A DNA stretch of 64,000 bases from Dipteris shenzhenensis (lineage: Eukaryota > Polypodiophyta > Polypodiopsida > Gleicheniales). The stretch is taken from assembly GCA_047967505.1 (NCBI GenBank), contig CM106538.1; one strand, 5' to 3'. Numbering within the stretch: the stretch's first letter is position 1; each line of letters opens with the position of its first letter. Positions 58,675 through 64,000 of the stretch are shown here, piece after piece. The notes beneath the pieces were generated by a model. The model did not search any database and was not told the DNA's origin. It saw only the letters and a program-made list of their open reading frames with translations. The position numbers and the translations under genes are program-made.

Positions 58675-58885
58675 GGCAAACACGAACCGAGAAAGCCAAT
58701 CCACACAACTTGAGCAGCCACCAGAGTGAACAATGGCCACTGGGCTGCGCCCGCCCAACCCATGGCGAAGCGTCAATTGTTCCACAAATCTCGCACTCTG
58801 CGGGCAAGACTCCCTGGGACACACGTTGGGATTTGAAGTCTGAACCTATTGCCACATACGTGCAAGTCTTGTCCACCAAACTATA
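58675..58885 (-). repeat. Possible tRNA-derived SINE remnant
   Basis: On the minus strand TATAGTTTGGTGGACAAG is followed about 35 bases later by GGTTCAGACTTCAAATCCC, resembling pol III A and B boxes (B box split by extra bases). No A-tail or target duplication found. Confidence 0.2.
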
Positions 58886-59270
58886 GCGGTATATATACTA
58901 ACTTCCCGCAGCGCAGATTTTAATACATCTTGGGCCTAAGCTAAACAAAGAATCTTGGGAAAGATCCTATCCAATATTCAAACCTCACGTGACATGCAAC
59001 CACCCAATCACTACCATAAAGAGAGCTTTGAAAAAGCCATCCATATTAGGTGGCTTCCTCCACTAATAACTATAAATTCCATTTAGGACCTATTCTCCAA
59101 CTCCATAACTCCATGCTAATCCTGTGTACAACCATATCCATGACAACTCCGAGAGATTTTGGCATTGTCCTTCTAACTAATCCACCACTAGATGCCACAA
59201 ACAACAAGATGATATTTTTAGGCATTGTGTAGCATATATAGTATCTCAAGGAAAGCTACAGTCTAAAGAA

Positions 59271-59460
59271 GCTAGCAATGATCTTCTTTAATCTCTAAGA
59301 TATCATACGTAAGAATCTTCTTTAGGCTCTTAATATAGCAGACACAAGGGCTTATGTTCTCCCAACATAGAAATAGATTTATTCTTTAATCTCTGAAGGT
59401 AGAATAGGTAAGAGTCTTCTTTATGCTCTCAATGTGTAGACACAAGGGCTTATGTTCTCG
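59271..59460. repeat. ~99-bp tandem repeat, two copies
   Basis: AAGARTCTTCTTTAKGCTCTYAAT and ACACAAGGGCTTATGTTCTC recur 99 bases apart (59311 and 59410). Confidence 0.75.
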
Positions 59461-60622
59461 TTTACTTTGATTTGATCATGTTCACCAGATTCTAGTTCGA
59501 ACTATCACCAATATTGATGCTTAAGGTACTTGCTAATCTACAACTCTTGGCACAAGTGTGTGAGAAACCCTCAAGCATAATGGGATTCTCACTCAATGCC
59601 GAATTTTCCTTTTACTTTGATACCATGTTTGTATAGGGATATTATTTTTTTCCAAGTGCAAGAAGTCTTTTGAATAGGGATATCTAAAGATAAATACCTT
59701 ACTTCTTTATTCTCCAAGGTTCTATCTGGTGGATTTAATTATAGAAGAGGCTCTCCACAATCTATCATCTTTTAAAGAATAGATCAATTGTTTGGGAGCA
59801 TGAACGGTCTTGTATGCTCATTTATTTCTCTACTTTGTCAATTTGGTTTGCTAGTAAACAATACCATTCATACTATCCTCTACCTCCATAGCTATCTAAA
59901 CCCTAAAAAATGTAGAAGTCCACTTGTTGAAAAGTATAGAATCTGAAGATGGTCTTTTGTTTTTATTTTTTTAATTAACAATATTCTTAAAGTGTTCGGT
60001 CCATTATTTTTTAAATTAATAGGCATGGTATTTACAAGAGATCACAACTTATCATGTATGCTCTCATTATGCTTCCCATAAATTTTCCAAATTTAAAATT
60101 AAAGGTGACAAAATTATTGCGAGCTAGTGACCACATGTCCATTGAACGTGTACACTCACATTCTTTCTACTATAAATTGAAGAAAGACATTCTTAGCTAA
60201 GAGAATGGCAACACCATCATGATGACCTTTGCTGAATGGAATACTAAAATCCCTTTCAATAAGATGCCACTTCTAGGCATTGTGCAACATATATGCACTT
60301 TTTTAGTGCTTTTGGAACTCGAGATAAGAATTTTGAACTCCAATCATTTTAAATTTAAGATCCAAACTTTTGCAATTTTTGGATCTTTTCCCTCTCTATT
60401 TCCAGCATTTTCTACATCTTTCATGCACACCTTATGAAGGAAGACACATAATGAGTGTGTTTTCACCCAAGAATATGGATTTGTGCCAAAAAGGGTTGAG
60501 CAAAACTCAAGTTCAAAAGTACAGATCTTCACAAATTTTTTACTTAAGTCTCTCCTCTTCATGTCCTTATTCCCCTTGCACAACCTTGGCAAGTTGCATA
60601 CCATTTAATTTGACTTTTGATC

Positions 60623-60838
60623 TCACATGTTTTTTCTTCCATTGAAATAGCTCAACATAGTAAGGAGCCTCCAATGCCCATGTAGAGACATGTTTTGACC
60701 CCTAGGGATTAATTTCACAATGCCAGTATTTATGCTCCTAGGCAGATAACCCTTGTGAAAATAGTGATGAACTGAAGCCGCTATCTTGGACAAATGGCTG
60801 ACGGTGGCTGACAAATACCTTTGCAATCTCTCCTTCAT
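60623..60838 (-). mobile_element. Non-LTR (LINE) reverse transcriptase fragment
   Basis: The 71-codon frame contains FHKGYLPRSINTGIVKLIPRG followed by a degraded WRLLTML, which matches the conserved LINE RT block (GxLPxxxNxxxIxLIPK then NWRPIxLL). Nothing upstream or downstream of the block is recognisable, so it is a scrap. Confidence 0.65.
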
Positions 60839-60959
60839 AAATTAATGAGGTTAAATGTCCCCCTAGATAACTTTTAATGGAAATTCAATTAAATAGATCC
60901 CTCCCCTCCGTCTCACGAATCAATGAGGTTAAGCTAAACAGGGGATCTACTGGTATATG

Positions 60960-61560
60960 TGCAATGCCCACCTTTCATATGTAACCACCAATGTTCCATA
61001 GTGCTCTTTTGTAAGGCCCCCATTATGAGGAGAAGCCATGGTGTGAGCACTGGACATTGGTAGGATCCTAGTTTTGACACTAGATGAGGTCTCATGGTGA
61101 CCGTTTGATGGTTAGGAGATGATAGAAGGATCAATGTACTCCTCGGGGGTTTGGGGGTAGCGCCGTTGATGGGGGTACGGGGACAACGCCCCCAACGGTG
61201 GGGTCTGAGACCTACATTGCATGCGCATGATCATTCGGGTGTGAATTTGTAGTCGTGCACGTGATCGATGGTCGGTGGTCAATGGTCTTTGGCCGGTGGC
61301 AAAAGCCAAGCAATATGTGCCATCGTCCTCGCACTGTCACACACTGTGCTAAGTCAATATGCATCTGCTACCGCCAATCCACCTTTGTGGTGGAATTTGT
61401 CTACTACGAAGGGCTATATAAGGAGGCCACTTCTCAAGCCTCAACATCGAATGCCAATACCCCTACCTCTAGTCCTTCTCCATTTAGAGTCTATCTAGAT
61501 CGCCATCGAAGCTCTACTTGAGAGCGCATGGGTGGACAGCACCAATAGTTGTATCTGATA
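60960..61560 (+). promoter_or_regulatory. LTR-like promoter region (possible solo LTR)
   Basis: GC-rich motif GGGGGTTTGGGGGTAGCGCC, followed by GGGGACAACGCCCCC (61143-61197) and CTATATAAGG at 61414-61423, then a CT-rich leader. This combination is typical of some plant copia LTR U3/R regions, but I could not fix TG/CA ends or a target duplication. Confidence 0.35.
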
Positions 61561-63740
61561 CGAAATTTTTATTCAACTCTATTGTGTCTATCCTCTTGTT
61601 TTGTCCTATCGTTGTTGTCAAATGATCTCTTCGTTGCATTGTATCTCTATAGGATCTACCCCTAAACCGTTGCTCATGCTTGACCTTGACAAAACCTTTC
61701 ATTGCATGCCTTTTGATTTTGGAATTCCAAAATCTTCTTGGCAGCTTAGTAGGACTCTAAAAATCCACTTTTGCCAATTTTTAAGATTCTAGAATCCCAA
61801 ATAGAGCTATTTTGTTTTTTTACAACCAAATAAAGCTTTAAGGTTAGGATCCAAATCCCAATCTTCATATGAAATGGATTTTGGAATCCTAATTTCCTTT
61901 AGACTAGTTCTAAAGAACCATTTCTTGAAAATAAGACTTCCAAGGTTTGGATTTTGGGATCCTTTTTTTTGGTGGTTTTGGAATGGGGTACTCCGATTGA
62001 GAATTGGAAATTTTCTTTTTTTTGGATGTCGTCTATTGTTTTCGTGTAAATGTGTTTCAACATTTATGAACAATTGACCCAAATTTTACAAACAATATTT
62101 ATCTCCTTAGACCTCACTCTATAGCTCAAATTAACAAAAACTTGTTTCTTATCTTTTTCAAATATAGGAACTCTCATAAAAAATATCTTTGTGGAATCCC
62201 AAAACATGAACCCCAAATTACATAATGTTTTCTAAAAAACTATATTTTTAGAATGGAAACTAAACAAGACAAGTTAAAGACCAACCTTCACTTAAAACTT
62301 GTACAAAAGGATTTCAAAAAAATTAAAGGTTCTTGCTAGTGGGACACACACATGATCAAATTGATCAAATGTTCAATAGATTCTCTCTCAAATTTGCAAA
62401 GAAAAGTGTTTAATCTTCTACGAATTTGCAATGTGTAGCAAGATGCATATGTTTCAATGCCTACCATAGAAGTAGTTGAGGAGACATATGGTTTTAGAGC
62501 ACATGCAACTAGCAAAGGTATCTATGACCCATCCTTTATGCAGCTCAATGATCATAGCTTTCATCATAAATTTAAAATAGAGAAAAAGGATGAAAAATAC
62601 TCTCATGTGGAGCAAAAAATATTCCAACTCTGAAACATGGCTCCCACAAGATGGACTCAAATTTTTATTATCCATTCGAGTACATGGAATAGTTTGAGCT
62701 AAGCACATGCTACTCTCTTCCACAAGTGAGACAACAAGGTACCAAAAAGATAATTGTTTGATGGATTGTCTTCAATGCTTGAATGAAATTTAGGAGGCAG
62801 TATGGGGTGTACATGAAAGTACACTACAATGGTGGCACAATTTTTTGCACAGTGAGAGAGACTCATTGAGGAGAAATGATGCAATTCAGCTCAATGTACC
62901 CATTTGTGTAGCGTGAAATTGAAGTTTATAACACAAGCAATATGGATTGTAGTGCTGCAGTCAACGAAATGCCAATTGGAGAAGAGTTATTAATAATGGT
63001 CCATGGAGAAACTAGGGAAATGTATGCTAGCCCTAGGAAATCAACCATCTGATGACAAGATTTTAACAAAGAGCAATTCGCGATTCGATTGAAAATTATG
63101 CATGAGAGAAGGCTCATTCATGTTCAATGACAATGGATCTCCACCATTGGTGAGGCTTTCTTCACCTCCACAGCCTCCTTGAAAACCAAAATCAACAACA
63201 CTTGGGAGTTCTCTTGTGACTCGTTGGTGCAGTGGGTTTTAGAAACTTATTGTGGGTGGTTTATCCTTGACCTTTGGTGTTGAGTGATGTTGTTGCTTGA
63301 TGTTGTTGAGTCCTCTATGCTTTCAGCATTTCAATAGGAGTGAAATTCGGCCTTGCAGGAGGCAAACAAGAGTGATTCGGCTCCGTCATCCTACATGGCT
63401 TTAACAACGACGCCCTACCATGTGGAGCATTGGTGAGAACACCGTGGAATCTCTTTTGCAGTGCCAGGAGAGTGCAAGGAATCGTCAAAGCCCAAGAGGT
63501 TCTTGGAGCGTGGTCTTTCAAGGAGGATACATAGTGCATCTCGATCAAAAAAGATCGTTGTTTGAATTTGCGCTGACTCAGGATTCCATTGGGCACGTAG
63601 GATTGTGGGCATAGTCGACTAGACTTTCCAACATTTGATGCTCCTCCATCATCATTGACAAGCTCATTGCAGTTTATGACTATCTAAATCTACCTTTGAA
63701 CATAGCAATCTTCAACAAATCGTGTAAAGGAATGTAAAAT
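61561..63740. other. No gene recognised
   Basis: Short open stretches only; the one at 62460-62590 (plus) reads protein-like for about 45 codons but has no partner or motif. Confidence 0.45.
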
Positions 63741-64000
63741 AAACACAATCAAACAAACCCTCGCCATTCCATGGCAAAAAGAATGTGTCTTGGCAAGAAA
63801 GACCTTCTAGCTCTAAACTCTCAAGCCCATCCTCCTCACAAAGTCAATCACCCACTCCACATTCTCATGATATCACATGCACATATTGTTATAAAAAGGG
63901 CCATTATTGTGATGGTTGTTGGAAGCATGCATTTGATAAGCAACAAGTATGAGAGCACGAGTCACACTTTGCAGAAGTGGAGAGGGAATATAGTGACAAA
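63741..64000 (+). mobile_element. Retrotransposon gag fragment with zinc knuckle, cut by the window edge
   Basis: A Ser/Pro/Gln-rich stretch leads into CTYCYKKGHYCDGC (63878-63919), a full CX2CX4HX4C knuckle, followed by WKHAF and an in-frame TGA about 30 bases on. Reading resumes with charged residues to the window end. Probably the start of another copia (or gypsy) element. Confidence 0.6.

Noticed and set aside
58675-58885. Complete tRNA gene
   Set aside because: A/B-box-like motifs are present but no cloverleaf can be drawn; kept only as a weak SINE candidate.
1-64000. CRISPR arrays, bacterial operons, ribosome-binding sites
   Set aside because: The window is plant nuclear DNA; the tandem repeats present lack regular unique spacers.

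Overview
The window is land-plant nuclear DNA from a repeat-rich genome. The evidence is a plant A-type (CYP71-clan) cytochrome P450 with one phase-0 intron, plant-type GT-AG introns elsewhere, Ty1/copia elements primed from initiator tRNA-Met, degraded Ty3/gypsy and LINE fragments, and long (CT/GA)n microsatellites. I cannot name the species. The low gene density and the many old insertions suggest a large genome (fern, lycophyte, gymnosperm or similar rather than a compact one).

Layout. 0-1.7 kb: the P450, the only clearly intact known gene. 1.7-4.8 kb: AT-rich, no gene. 4.8-6.1 kb: one arm of a 1.3-kb duplication whose inverted partner is at 47.5-48.8 kb. 6.6-8.4 kb: a small minus-strand coiled-coil ORF divergent from a broken histone H3/CENH3-like gene that keeps a promoter and poly(A) signal. 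9.5-14.9 kb: copia family A copy 1. 15.3-16.2 kb: an unknown acidic ORF. 16.3-19.4 kb: CT microsatellites. 19.9-21.0 kb: a three-exon broken gene of unknown family. 21.3-29.3 kb: a plus-strand copia fragment (B) abutted or invaded by a minus-strand copia (C). 30-33.6 kb: degraded gypsy, followed by a 1-kb tandem duplication to 35.3 kb. 37.4-42.5 kb: copia family A copy 2, complete with a perfect 5-bp target duplication. 44-50.4 kb: scattered minus-strand exon-like ORFs of unknown function, a 287-nt foldback, and the second arm of the inverted duplication. 50.4-54.7 kb: GA repeat, gypsy fragment and copia D (minus), whose LTR interrupts an exon-like stretch. 55-64 kb: mostly non-coding, with tandem repeats, a LINE reverse-transcriptase scrap, an LTR-like promoter and a gag zinc knuckle running off the end.

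Most of the DNA is transposon remains at different stages of decay. The two family A copies can be compared base by base: copy 2 has LTRs that differ at about ten sites, while copy 1 has identical LTRs over the surviving 189 bp and yet a pol frame full of stops. The leads I consider most worth following are the H3/CENH3-like pseudogene, a retropepsin-like domain lying 3' of the gypsy integrase in two separate copies, the MIR-like foldback, and the stop-laden but LTR-identical copia copy.
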